Origin: Lachnospiraceae bacterium MD329
Lineage (GTDB): Bacteria; Bacillota; Clostridia; UBA1381
Direction: 5' to 3'
DNA length: 64,000 nucleotides
Assembly (NCBI GenBank): GCA_010206265.1
Contig: VIQV01000023.1
Span: 1 to 64,000 of the forward strand
Of the stretch, positions 8,993-16,619 are shown piece by piece; position 1 is the first letter of the stretch; each line of letters opens with the position of its first letter. The position numbers and the translations under genes are program-made. Below the pieces are notes generated by a model. That model was not told the DNA's origin. It saw nothing but the letters and a program-made list of their open reading frames with translations, and searched no databases.

Positions 8993-9902
8993 ACTACTAA
9001 CAGCGGTATTTATATTTTTAGGTATCTATTTCACACTGAAATTTGTAAATAACGGCAGAGAAATAAAGACCAATAAATGGAGAAAAGTTTCTAATGCCTC
9101 AATCAATGTACGGAAAGAATTGCTTGCAGGGAAAAAAGTATCTCGTCTGGAGAAGATGAAAGCTGACGCGGAGGATACACTGCGTACTTCAAATGCAAAA
9201 CTGACGTGGGAACAGTTTGAAGGAGTAATAATTTTATTTGCAGCTATTGGCGTCGTTATTGGTGTCATATTGCATAATATTTTATTATGTTTTGTTCTGG
9301 GAGCTATGATGTCGTATATACCTGTAATTCTTTTAAAATTAAAACAATACAGATATTCAGTATATATAAATGAGCAGTTACAGTCGGCATTAAATACTGT
9401 TACTACCGCATATCTAAAAAATGATGATATAAATATTGCAGTTAAAGAAAATCTACATAGAATAGATGAACCTCTTAATACTATTTTTCGCGAGTTTGTA
9501 GCGGCGAATATATTTATTGATAGTGATATTGTCAGAAATATCAGGTCTATGCGTTCAAGAATAGATAACCATTTTTGGTATGAGTGGTGTGATAGCCTGA
9601 TACTTTGTCAAAGTGACAGAAACGTAAAATATGTGCTGCCAACTATTGTTGAAGAAATGTCTGATGTACGAAATCTGCAGGAAGAAGGTAACACTTTGAT
9701 GATGCAGATATACAAAGAGTTTGGGCTTGTAGCAGGAATGGTGGTAGCTAATATACCGTTTATGAAACTATTAAATAGTGATTGGTATGGTTATCTTACT
9801 CATACGTTGCCGGGAAAAATTATTGTTGTAATAACGTTTATTGTTATATTTATTTCTCTTGGATACGTGGTTAAAGTGAATAAGCCACTTAGTGATTTAT
9901 AG
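8979..9902 (+). CDS. tadB: TadB-like inner-membrane pilus assembly protein
   Basis: 307 residues from the ATG at 8979, which has a GGGGGGTGA site and overlaps the end of cpaF by 14 bases. Membrane segments lie at the N-terminus, in the middle (two adjacent hydrophobic stretches) and at the C-terminus. Between them is a long helical cytoplasmic domain of the T2SF/GspF type. With tadC immediately downstream it forms the usual TadB-TadC platform pair on which pilin is polymerised by CpaF. Confidence 0.82.
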   Translation: MLYYRLLTAVFIFLGIYFTLKFVNNGREIKTNKWRKVSNASINVRKELLAGKKVSRLEKMKADAEDTLRTSNAKLTWEQFEGVIILFAAIGVVIGVILHNILLCFVLGAMMSYIPVILLKLKQYRYSVYINEQLQSALNTVTTAYLKNDDINIAVKENLHRIDEPLNTIFREFVAANIFIDSDIVRNIRSMRSRIDNHFWYEWCDSLILCQSDRNVKYVLPTIVEEMSDVRNLQEEGNTLMMQIYKEFGLVAGMVVANIPFMKLLNSDWYGYLTHTLPGKIIVVITFIVIFISLGYVVKVNKPLSDL

Positions 9903-9913
9903 GGAGGTTGTAT

Positions 9914-10780
9914 ATGACAAAAGTTTTATTGATATTGGTTATTGCCTTTGGGCTGTATGAAATAGCCACAATGGTTATTGTATTACCATCACGTCAGACA
10001 TTAAAGGCTACAAAGAGATTGGTGCAAAAGCATACAATTTTACAGGATTTAAAAGATTTATTTGTGACACCGATTGCTACGTTTATATCAAAGTTTATTA
10101 AGTTAGACCGTATTAAACGTGAAAAGCTGCGTAAGGACTTAGAACGTGTAGATATACAGGAAAGTCCTGAAATGTATTATGCGAATGCAATTACTATAAG
10201 TTTGCTAATGTGTCTTGGGTCATTATTTTTGATACCGCTAGGTATGAAAATAATTACTGCGGCTGCATTTCTTTTAGCGATTGCAGTATATTTTGCAAAT
10301 GTTGAAAGAGTGAAGGAAAAAATAAAAGAAACTAATGAGGCTATTAAACGAGAATTACCGAGATTTGTGCGTATGTATAATCATTCGCGTGGTGATAATA
10401 TACAATTTGTAGATATTGCAGAAAAATATCGTCAAATTGCAGGTGATAAGTTTAAGTATGACCTCGACTTACTTATTATGGATTTAAAAACCGGAAATGA
10501 AGAAAATGCGCTTTTAAATTTTGCGGAACGTGTAAATATACCCCAAATGACAAGTTTTGTTAATGTTGTACTTGGTGCTATCAAAGGTGATAATGTGAGT
10601 GTGTCATTGCAACTTATGGAGGGTGAAATGAAGATACTTGCAAGAGAAAATAAGCGTAGAATAATGCAAGAACGTCCGGGAAAGGTTAAACGAGCGACCA
10701 TTGCTACAGGCATAATGCTTTTGGTAATGTATTTCTTTGTATTAGGCAAAGATTTAATAAGTAATACAGCATTTTTTTAA
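9914..10780 (+). CDS. tadC: TadC-like membrane platform protein
   Basis: 289 residues from ATG 9914, six bases after GGGAGG. Hydrophobic segments at the N-terminus (residues 4-22), around residues 95-130 and at the C-terminus (ATIATGIMLLVMYFFVL) flank a helical cytoplasmic domain, the layout of TadC/GspF-type proteins. It forms the second half of the pilus platform with the upstream TadB. An intrinsic terminator directly follows, so the downstream pilin may be expressed at a different level. Confidence 0.8.
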   Translation: MTKVLLILVIAFGLYEIATMVIVLPSRQTLKATKRLVQKHTILQDLKDLFVTPIATFISKFIKLDRIKREKLRKDLERVDIQESPEMYYANAITISLLMCLGSLFLIPLGMKIITAAAFLLAIAVYFANVERVKEKIKETNEAIKRELPRFVRMYNHSRGDNIQFVDIAEKYRQIAGDKFKYDLDLLIMDLKTGNEENALLNFAERVNIPQMTSFVNVVLGAIKGDNVSVSLQLMEGEMKILARENKRRIMQERPGKVKRATIATGIMLLVMYFFVLGKDLISNTAFF

Positions 10781-10788
10781 AAAGAAGT

Positions 10789-10814
10789 AAAGACGTTATG
10801 AAACGTCTTTTTTT
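10789..10814 (+). terminator. Intrinsic terminator or attenuator between tadC and pilin
   Basis: AAAGACGTT/AACGTCTTT stem with an ATGA loop, followed by a T run. Pilin needs to be abundant, so this may be an attenuator or processing site that uncouples tadC from the pilin gene. Confidence 0.8.
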
Positions 10815-10843
10815 GTATTTATAACAGAAAGGAAAGATGTAAA

Positions 10844-11083
10844 ATGGCAAGAAAAAATAAGAGAGAAATATTTTCAAAATTCAGAGAGATGAATACTATA
10901 ACTGCAGTCAAGCTTGGATTGTTCCGAAATAAAAAAGATGGAATGTCGGATTTTATGGCGGTTCTTATCATTATTTTGATTGCGGTTATTGTTGGTGCAG
11001 CTTTGTTGGCAATTATGCGAACTGCTATGCCTGATTTGTTCCAAGATATTATTGATAAAATCAAGACTACATTCGAAGTATAA
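10844..11083 (+). CDS. Flp-like type IVc prepilin
   Basis: 79 residues. A lysine/arginine-rich leader of about 33 residues ends in KKDG, followed by a single long hydrophobic helix starting MSDFMAVLIIILIAV. Size, leader-Gly-helix layout, and position between tadC and two TadE-type pseudopilins identify it as the Flp-like major pilin. The expected prepilin cut is after the Gly. The usual Glu5 is not present (Met at +5, Asp at +3). The leader is longer than typical Flp leaders. The processing enzyme would be the A24 peptidase encoded at 18540. Confidence 0.72.
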   Translation: MARKNKREIFSKFREMNTITAVKLGLFRNKKDGMSDFMAVLIIILIAVIVGAALLAIMRTAMPDLFQDIIDKIKTTFEV

Positions 11084-11101
11084 TGGAAAGGGTGACACAG
11101 C

Positions 11102-11524
11102 TTGAAGAATTTTCAACAAAAAAGCGGTGCAGCAATGGTTGAGGTTTTATTTGAGTTTATGATTGTAATGGCATTGGTTCTTTGTTTCCTTGCACTATGG
11201 AAACCGTTTATTCAAAAGCAAAATATTGACTATGTTGCAAAAACGCTTGTAAGAGCTGTTGAAACCAATGGACGAATTGATTCATCTATTGTAGACCTTC
11301 AGCACGAACTGGAGAATAATCTGGGACTGGATATAGATACAGTTACTTGGAACGCTACATATTTACCGGGAACTAATAAAATACAGATAAAAAGTAAATT
11401 CTCAGTGACGCTGGAGGATAGTGCAAGTATAAAATTATTTGAACCGTCCTTTTCAGCACCGGTAGAAATTCATATACCAATAAAGAAAACTTTTACAGGT
11501 GTGTCGCAAGTGTTCTGGAAATGA
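11102..11524 (+). CDS. TadE-type pseudopilin
   Basis: 140 residues starting with TTG (AAAGGGTGA upstream). The class-III prepilin signal is clear: QQKSG followed by AAMVEVLFEF, with Gly at -1 and Glu at +5, then a hydrophobic helix. The remaining 110 residues form a hydrophilic beta-rich domain. TadE-family pseudopilins prime or cap Flp pili and are processed by the same peptidase as the pilin. Confidence 0.82.
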   Translation: MKNFQQKSGAAMVEVLFEFMIVMALVLCFLALWKPFIQKQNIDYVAKTLVRAVETNGRIDSSIVDLQHELENNLGLDIDTVTWNATYLPGTNKIQIKSKFSVTLEDSASIKLFEPSFSAPVEIHIPIKKTFTGVSQVFWK

Positions 11525-11537
11525 GGTGTAACGTAAT

Positions 11538-12002
11538 ATGAAAAAGGCATTTTCAGGTGTTGGATTTGTCGTGTTTGTATTTGTGTTTGCGATAGTAGCA
11601 ACGCTATCTATAGAGTATTACAGGATTTTCTCATTTAAAGAGAGTGTGGAAACAGATATATCAAGGGCTTTAAATATATCTGTAGATATTGCAATGCAAG
11701 ACATAAATCGTATACAGCATAAATCAATTATGGATACAGATACAGCGCGTATTGAGTTTAAGAAATATCTAAAAGATAATATGGGACTTAATAGCTTTAA
11801 CGAGAAATATGACAATAACGGCAAATTTATGTATCGCCTTATTATCGAGGACGAACAAGTACAGCGTTCTCCGGCAAAATATATATCAAGGGGTAAAATT
11901 CGTATGCAACCTATAATTATACGAAAGTTTTTCCCTGATGATGGATATACCTTTGACCTTCCGTTTAAGCAAGAATCAAGAAATACTCGTTATGATGATT
12001 AG
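11538..12002 (+). CDS. Second TadE/TadF-like minor pseudopilin
   Basis: 154 residues: a short basic leader MKKAFSG, then VGFVVFVFVFAIVATL as the membrane or polymerisation helix and a hydrophilic C-terminal domain. The +5 position is not Glu. Size and position directly after the TadE-type gene (13 bases apart) suggest the TadF-like partner. Confidence 0.68.
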   Translation: MKKAFSGVGFVVFVFVFAIVATLSIEYYRIFSFKESVETDISRALNISVDIAMQDINRIQHKSIMDTDTARIEFKKYLKDNMGLNSFNEKYDNNGKFMYRLIIEDEQVQRSPAKYISRGKIRMQPIIIRKFFPDDGYTFDLPFKQESRNTRYDD

Positions 12003-12019
12003 AAAGGTGGAAATATATT

Positions 12020-12214
12020 ATGAGTAATCAGAAAGAAGAAATTGAAAGAGAGAACGAGGAGTTTGACCGTGATGGATTTATTGACGAGATTGAAATGGCA
12101 ATTGATTATGGATTTGAAATAAGTCAGAAAGATTATGAGCTATATCAACAATGTATTAATGAGCGTACCGCAGAAGAAACAGCAGTAGTAGAGGATTTTG
12201 ATATGGAAATGTAA
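12020..12214 (+). CDS. Small acidic protein, function unknown
   Basis: 64 residues, strongly acidic, with a GAAAGGTGG site before the ATG and no membrane segment or known motif. It ends just before the promoter of the type III toxin-antitoxin module and closes the pilus gene run. Confidence 0.6.
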   Translation: MSNQKEEIERENEEFDRDGFIDEIEMAIDYGFEISQKDYELYQQCINERTAEETAVVEDFDMEM

Positions 12215-12232
12215 GTTTCATAATATTTTCTG

Positions 12233-12261
12233 TTGACTTTTTGAGTGGAAAAGGATATAAT
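12233..12261 (+). promoter_or_regulatory. Sigma-70 promoter of the type III antitoxin RNA
   Basis: TTGACT at 12233-12238, a 17-base spacer, and TATAAT at 12256-12261. A near-consensus promoter that would start RNA at about 12268, just ahead of the repeats, as strong antitoxin-RNA promoters do in ToxIN-type loci. Confidence 0.88.
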
Positions 12262-12287
12262 AATAGTACAGAGAGAATCTGTGTAAT

Positions 12288-12398
12288 GATAGGTGCGTTG
12301 CCACCGTAAGCGCAACACTATTGAGATAGGTGCGTTGCCACCGTAAGCGCAACACTATTGAGATAGGTGCATCGCCACCGTAAGCGCGAAACTGTGAT
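12288..12398 (+). repeat. Three tandem 37-nt antitoxin repeats
   Basis: Units at 12288-12324, 12325-12361 and 12362-12398. The first two are identical. The third differs at several sites but keeps pairing: the inner stem changes T:A to C:G by substitutions on both sides, and the outer CTAT becomes CTGT, leaving a G:U wobble. Confidence 0.92.
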
Positions 12399-12400
12399 GG

Positions 12401-12430
12401 TAGGCAGAGATTATATCTCTGCCTATTTTT
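12401..12430 (+). terminator. Intrinsic terminator between antitoxin RNA and toxin gene
   Basis: Near-perfect stem TAGGCAGAGAT/ATCTCTGCCTA with a three-base TAT loop, followed by T5. A leaky terminator in this position sets the high antitoxin:toxin RNA ratio in type III loci. Confidence 0.9.
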
Positions 12431-12448
12431 AATAGGAGGATACGTTGT

Positions 12449-13003
12449 ATGAAATTAGATTTTTTTGATGTTGATAAAGAGTATATTAGGTATTTGCAAA
12501 ATTCAGAATTTGACCAGCGCGGATTTACTTGTGTTCCTAATATGGAATACGGAAACAGAGAACAAAAATTTTTGTGTGGGATTGTTCTAAGAGTCAATGG
12601 ATTTAATTATTATGTTCCGGTTACATCTTATAAAAAACAACAGTCAGAAAATATTTTGATAAAATTCAAAGACAATCCAGACAATCCAATCAAAGGTTCT
12701 TTGAGATTTAATTATATGATACCTGTACCAGATGAATGTATTCATCTCAGGATAATTGCGAATGAACCAAGTGAAAAACGAAGAATTTTTCTTTGGAAGC
12801 AGTTGAAATATATTCAAAGCATTTCAGATAGAATATATAAAAAAGCAGAAAGAACCTATAAAAGTGTTAAAAAAGGATTTTACCCTAACCTTAGACAATA
12901 TGCTTGTGATTTTGATTTGTTGGAGCAGAAATGCTTGGAGTATGAGCAAGTTATGCGTGAGGATGTGGAGAGTATACATATAAATGATGATTTGGAGCTG
13001 TAA
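12449..13003 (+). CDS. toxN: ToxN/AbiQ/CptN-family type III toxin endoribonuclease
   Basis: 184 residues, close to the family's usual 170-200. Seen features: a GIVLRVNGFNYYVPVTSYKK segment matching the ToxN core, whose catalytic Thr-Ser-x-Lys corresponds here to TSYK, then LRFNYMIPVP and a helical KQLKYIQSISDRIYKKA segment that parallels the KQLxxI..SDxI helix of ToxN. The toxin is a metal-independent RNase that cleaves A-rich mRNA sites and processes its own antitoxin. An AGGAGG site lies 8 bases from the ATG, directly after the antitoxin terminator. Likely roles are element maintenance and/or phage abortive infection. It ends inside its own terminator. Confidence 0.9.
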   Translation: MKLDFFDVDKEYIRYLQNSEFDQRGFTCVPNMEYGNREQKFLCGIVLRVNGFNYYVPVTSYKKQQSENILIKFKDNPDNPIKGSLRFNYMIPVPDECIHLRIIANEPSEKRRIFLWKQLKYIQSISDRIYKKAERTYKSVKKGFYPNLRQYACDFDLLEQKCLEYEQVMREDVESIHINDDLEL

Positions 13004-13016
13004 AGCTCCTTTTTTA
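12994..13016 (+). terminator. Intrinsic terminator overlapping the toxin stop codon
   Basis: GGAGCT/AGCTCC stem around GTAA, then T7. The stop codon TAA (13001-13003) lies in the loop. Confidence 0.88.
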
Positions 13017-13042
13017 TTACAGAGAAGAAAGGAAGATATAAA

Positions 13043-13915
13043 ATGAAAAACAGAAATAAAAAAATTATAGCTCTTATAATGAGCGGTATTGTAGTATTAT
13101 CGGTAATAACAGGTGTTGCTGCGGAAAAAAGCAAGAGTGGCGCCGGAGAAGTGACTTACAATGCAGGTGAGGAAATCAAGCCTAATGTCAGAGTGATGAG
13201 TGATGAAGGAGTACAACTGGAAAATGGTGTGGATTATGATTTATCATATGAAAATAATATCAATGTCGGCACAGCAACAGTACATATTACATTCAAAGGA
13301 AACTATACAGGCACAAGAGATACAAACTTTAACATTGTTGCAAGAACTTTATCCAATGATAGCATAAATATTGATGATATTGCGTCTCAGACATATACCG
13401 GAGCAGCAATCACGCCCGAACCCACTATTAAGTATGGTGAAGTCACACTGGTGAAGGATAAAGATTATACTTTATCGTATCAGGATAATATTAATGTTGG
13501 TACAGCTAAGATAAATATATCTTTTATTGGAAATTATTCTGGTTCTGCTAATACAAACTTTGAGATTACAGCAGATATTCTTAATAACGATAAAGTAAGT
13601 ATTTCAGAAACAGCAGCACAGACGTATACCGGAGTTGCAATTACTCCTGAACCAACTATTAAGTATGGTGAAGTTACATTGGTAAAGGATAAAGATTATA
13701 CTTTATCATATCAGGATAATGTTAATGTTGGAACTGCAAAAATAAACGTATCATTTATTGGAAATTATGGTGGTTCTGCTAATGCAACTTTTGCAATTAC
13801 TCCTAAAATAATCTTAGCTGATGATAAGAATATATCTATAAGCGCGATTGAAGACCAGACTTATACAGGAAGTCCAATTGAACCGCAGCCGGTTATTATA
13901 GATATTAGTCGATAA
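13043..13915 (+). CDS. Secreted protein with MBG-like tandem repeats
   Basis: 290 residues: a signal peptide (about 1-28), then three bacterial-Ig/MBG-like units of about 77 residues. The hallmarks are [TV]TYxGxxITPEP, LVKDKDYTLSYQDN, INVGTAKINISFIGNY and a terminal NFEI. Units two and three are nearly identical in DNA (231-base spacing), a recombination-prone arrangement. The protein stops about 18 residues into a fourth unit (QTYTGSPIEPQP...). It has no anchor of its own, but the next gene encodes an SLH-anchored protein with one such unit. A surface adhesion or matrix role carried as element cargo is inferred. Confidence 0.75.
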   Translation: MKNRNKKIIALIMSGIVVLSVITGVAAEKSKSGAGEVTYNAGEEIKPNVRVMSDEGVQLENGVDYDLSYENNINVGTATVHITFKGNYTGTRDTNFNIVARTLSNDSINIDDIASQTYTGAAITPEPTIKYGEVTLVKDKDYTLSYQDNINVGTAKINISFIGNYSGSANTNFEITADILNNDKVSISETAAQTYTGVAITPEPTIKYGEVTLVKDKDYTLSYQDNVNVGTAKINVSFIGNYGGSANATFAITPKIILADDKNISISAIEDQTYTGSPIEPQPVIIDISR

Positions 13916-13955
13916 TACTATTCCTGTATCTCAGAAAAGAAAGGAGAGAATAGTA

Positions 13956-15104
13956 ATGTGTAAAAAAATTGTAGCTGTAATTATGTGTTGCAGTATATTG
14001 ATATGTACCATTGTTAGTGGATTTGCCGATAATACTGTATCTATGTCACCCTCAACGGTAACTCCTGAAGGTGAGTTGGCTATTGCCATAGATGGGAACG
14101 TGTTAGTAAAAGATAAAGATTATACGCTGACCTATCGAGATAATACTAAAGTGGGAAAAGCTATGGTAACGGTGACTTTTATAGGAAATTATAAGGGAGA
14201 ACGTGAAGTAAGTTTTAATATTGTTAAGAAAAAATCATCACATTCTAATCGAAAAGAAAATACTACTGTAAAAATAATGGAAGATGATAATTTGATTATG
14301 ACTACAGAAACTAACGGAGATGTTCGTGTTGATTTGAATCAAAATATTAAGGTGAACAGCGTCTATAAAGCCTATGTAACATTATATGGAATGCCTCAAA
14401 TAAATAAATACGTGGAGATAATCGACGATAAGGGAAGAACGTTGAGGGGTAAGACGGATAGTAAGGGGATTGCATACTTATCTGTTGTAGCAACTCCGAC
14501 AGCAACGCCTGTATCTGGTTCATCAGTAACGCCTACACCTGAAATACATAAAGCGTACATTTTTGGTTATGAAAATGGCACATTCAGACCTGACAATACA
14601 ATCACAAGAGCAGAAACAGTGTCAATGTTAAATAGCGTGCTTGATGTAAAGACTGGTGATAAAAATTTATCGTTTTCTGATATAGCAAGTTCGGCGTGGT
14701 ATGCTCCGGTAATCAAAAAAATGGCTGCTGAGGGCATTATAAATGGATACACAGATGGTACTTTCAGACCTGATAATCAGATAACCAGAGCTGAATTTGT
14801 GACTATGCTTATGAAAAGTAAATCTATTCAGAAATTTGAAAAATTGCCGTTTCCTGACGTAGATAAAGAACTATGGAGCGCAGATTATATATATTCTGCC
14901 TATATGTCAGAATATATCGACGGATATGCAGATGGTACTTTCAAACCTGATAATCCGATTACGAGAGCCGAGGCTGTCAAAATTATTAATGCGGTACAAA
15001 AACGTACAGATTTTAAGGTAACAAATAATCCTTTTGTTGATTTAAAGGAAAGTCATTGGGCATATAGTCAAATACTTGAGGCTGCGGTTGAACATACTAA
15101 ATAA
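13956..15104 (+). CDS. SLH-domain surface protein with an MBG-like unit
   Basis: 382 residues. A signal peptide (about 1-25) precedes one MBG-like unit (VLVKDKDYTLTYRDN, VTVTFIGNY), a carboxypeptidase-regulatory/Ig-like segment (YVTLYGMPQINKYVEI...), a short Pro/Thr linker (TPTATPVSGSSVTPTP) and three SLH motifs (GYENGTFRPDN, GYTDGTFRPDN and GYADGTFKPDN, each followed by ITRAE). SLH domains bind secondary cell-wall polymers, so this can hold itself and perhaps its upstream neighbour at the surface. It has its own AAAGGAGAG site and signal peptide. Confidence 0.85.
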   Translation: MCKKIVAVIMCCSILICTIVSGFADNTVSMSPSTVTPEGELAIAIDGNVLVKDKDYTLTYRDNTKVGKAMVTVTFIGNYKGEREVSFNIVKKKSSHSNRKENTTVKIMEDDNLIMTTETNGDVRVDLNQNIKVNSVYKAYVTLYGMPQINKYVEIIDDKGRTLRGKTDSKGIAYLSVVATPTATPVSGSSVTPTPEIHKAYIFGYENGTFRPDNTITRAETVSMLNSVLDVKTGDKNLSFSDIASSAWYAPVIKKMAAEGIINGYTDGTFRPDNQITRAEFVTMLMKSKSIQKFEKLPFPDVDKELWSADYIYSAYMSEYIDGYADGTFKPDNPITRAEAVKIINAVQKRTDFKVTNNPFVDLKESHWAYSQILEAAVEHTK

Positions 15105-15111
15105 AATATCT

Positions 15112-15135
15112 AGGTGGGGAGCAATCTCCTCACCT
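15112..15135 (+). other. Ten-base-pair hairpin after the SLH gene
   Basis: AGGTGGGGAG pairs with CTCCTCACCT (one G:U) around a CAAT loop. No T run follows, so it is not a canonical terminator. It may be an mRNA-stabilising or processing hairpin between the two surface-protein gene pairs. Confidence 0.5.
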
Positions 15136-15160
15136 CATCATATAGAAGGAGGGAATGTAA

Positions 15161-16618
15161 GTGAAATTCTTAAAAAAAATTATATGTAGTATTTTATCCA
15201 TTGCTTTATTATTATCATCTGTAACTACATATGCGGCTGAGCCGTTTGCATTGCAGAAGGCATTAAATCCTATTGTACGAATGTTAGAAAGCAGAAACAG
15301 TGTAATGCCGATGAGTGATGATATAATAGAATCCGGTTATTGTGGAGGAGAAGGGGATGGTACCAATCTTACTTGGAGTATTGATAGCAATTATACGCTT
15401 ACTATTAAAGGTAAGGGAGCTATGGCAGACTATGGCTCTCCATCAGCACCTTGGTATGATAAGTATAGGGGCAGTTTGAAAACTCTTATATTGAATGAGG
15501 GAGTTACCACTATAGGTAACAATGCATTTGACGGTTGTTCTCATTTTACTGGTGAACTTATACTACCTAATAGCATTATGTCTATTGGACAATCTGCATT
15601 TCGGTTTTGCAGCGGTTTTACTGGCGAACTCATAATACCGAATAGTGTTAAATTTATTGGACAATCTGCATTTCAGTTTTGCAGTGGTTTTACCGGTGAA
15701 CTTACACTACCTGATAGGATTACAATTATAAATGAAAATACATTTGCTCATTGTGGTTTTACAGGTAATCTAATAATACCAGACAGTGTCACAACAATAG
15801 GAAATTCGGCTTTTACTTCTTGTGACAAATTTACAGGTAAACTTACTATTGGAAAGAAAGTGACAACAATAGGTAATCAAGCCTTTGACTCTTGTACATT
15901 CACAGGCGATTTAATAATACCAGACAGTGTCATAACAATAGGAAATTCGGCTTTTAGTGCCTGTAAGAACCTCACTGGTAAGCTTGTCATAGGAAACAGT
16001 GTTACTTCTATAGGAACATATGCGTTTTATGCTGGTGGGTTTACTGGAAATCTAATAATACCAGACAGCGTCATAACAATAGGAAATTCGGCTTTTAGGG
16101 GTTGTAAAAATTTCACTGGTAATTTATTTATTCCTGATAGAGTAACATCTATTGGAGTAAATGCCTTTTTATATTGTGACAATCTAAATGATATGTATAT
16201 TTTACAAGAAGAGGATAATATATCGGGGTATCCTTGGGATTTTGATTATTATAGAGTACACTGGAAATATGATTTATCTAAATGTATACCAACTGTATAT
16301 TCAGAACAATATGTATATACAGGAAACGCTATTATTCCTGACGAAAACAATATAACCGTCATTTCTCCCAAAGGCAAAACACTATATTATGGTACAGATT
16401 ATACCATCAATTATCAGGATAATGTAAATGCAGGTACTGCTAAAATCAACATTAGCGTTCCCGAAGGAGGAATATCGTATAATACTAATGTTGCTAACTT
16501 TAAAATTCTTCCTAAATCAGCAGATAATTTAAGGATTGACTATATTCCAGATGAAATATTTACTGGAGCAGCAATAATGCCACCTGTAATAGTTACAGAT
16601 ACTGAGAGGAGCAACTGA
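15161..16618 (+). CDS. BspA-type leucine-rich-repeat surface protein with an MBG-like unit
   Basis: 485 residues from a GTG start (AGAAGGAGGG upstream). A signal peptide (1-27) is followed by about ten LRR_5/BspA repeats (residues about 105-345) of the form LIIPDSVTTIGNSAFxxC..FTG. A C-terminal MBG-like unit follows (VYTGNAIIPDENN ... YGTDYTINYQDNVNAGTAKINI), then a truncated second unit ending IFTGAAIMPPVIVTDTERSN. BspA-type proteins bind host matrix or other cells. No anchor is present; the following gene encodes an SLH-like protein one base downstream. It parallels the pair at 13043 and 13956. Confidence 0.85.
   Translation: MKFLKKIICSILSIALLLSSVTTYAAEPFALQKALNPIVRMLESRNSVMPMSDDIIESGYCGGEGDGTNLTWSIDSNYTLTIKGKGAMADYGSPSAPWYDKYRGSLKTLILNEGVTTIGNNAFDGCSHFTGELILPNSIMSIGQSAFRFCSGFTGELIIPNSVKFIGQSAFQFCSGFTGELTLPDRITIINENTFAHCGFTGNLIIPDSVTTIGNSAFTSCDKFTGKLTIGKKVTTIGNQAFDSCTFTGDLIIPDSVITIGNSAFSACKNLTGKLVIGNSVTSIGTYAFYAGGFTGNLIIPDSVITIGNSAFRGCKNFTGNLFIPDRVTSIGVNAFLYCDNLNDMYILQEEDNISGYPWDFDYYRVHWKYDLSKCIPTVYSEQYVYTGNAIIPDENNITVISPKGKTLYYGTDYTINYQDNVNAGTAKINISVPEGGISYNTNVANFKILPKSADNLRIDYIPDEIFTGAAIMPPVIVTDTERSN
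15771..16097 (+). repeat. Three near-identical 45-base repeats inside the BspA-like gene
   Basis: Copies at 15771-15815, 15912-15956 and 16053-16097, exactly 141 bases (47 codons) apart, with one or two mismatches each. They encode the LIIPDSV.TIGNSAF leucine-rich-repeat core. In-frame recombination between copies would shorten or lengthen the protein by two LRRs. Confidence 0.85.
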
Positions 16619-16619
16619 T

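Larger units (their letters stand above)
12268..12430 (+). ncRNA. ToxI/CptI-like type III antitoxin RNA
   Basis: The RNA runs from the predicted start to the intrinsic terminator. It opens with an ACAGA/TCTGT hairpin (12268-12282) and then contains three 37-nt units. In established type III systems the toxin cuts this precursor into single repeats that fold as pseudoknots and inhibit it. Each unit here can pair ATAG with CTAT (outer) and GTTGC with GCAAC (inner), and GGTG can alternatively reach CACC, giving pseudoknot potential. Read-through of the terminator would supply the toxin mRNA. Confidence 0.85.

Noticed and set aside
12288-12398. CRISPR-like array
   Set aside because: The three 37-nt units are contiguous, without spacers, and no cas genes are present. 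The layout with promoter, terminator and ToxN-like ORF fits a type III antitoxin.
13900-13960. Frameshift that splits one long MBG-SLH protein into two
   Set aside because: The frame of the SLH gene extends only a few codons left of its ATG before a stop, and the second ORF has its own ribosome binding site, ATG and signal peptide with an almost complete first unit. Two genes are the better reading, though the first may have lost its last unit.
15112-15135. Intrinsic terminator between the two surface-protein pairs
   Set aside because: The stem is good but there is no T run. Kept only as a hairpin.
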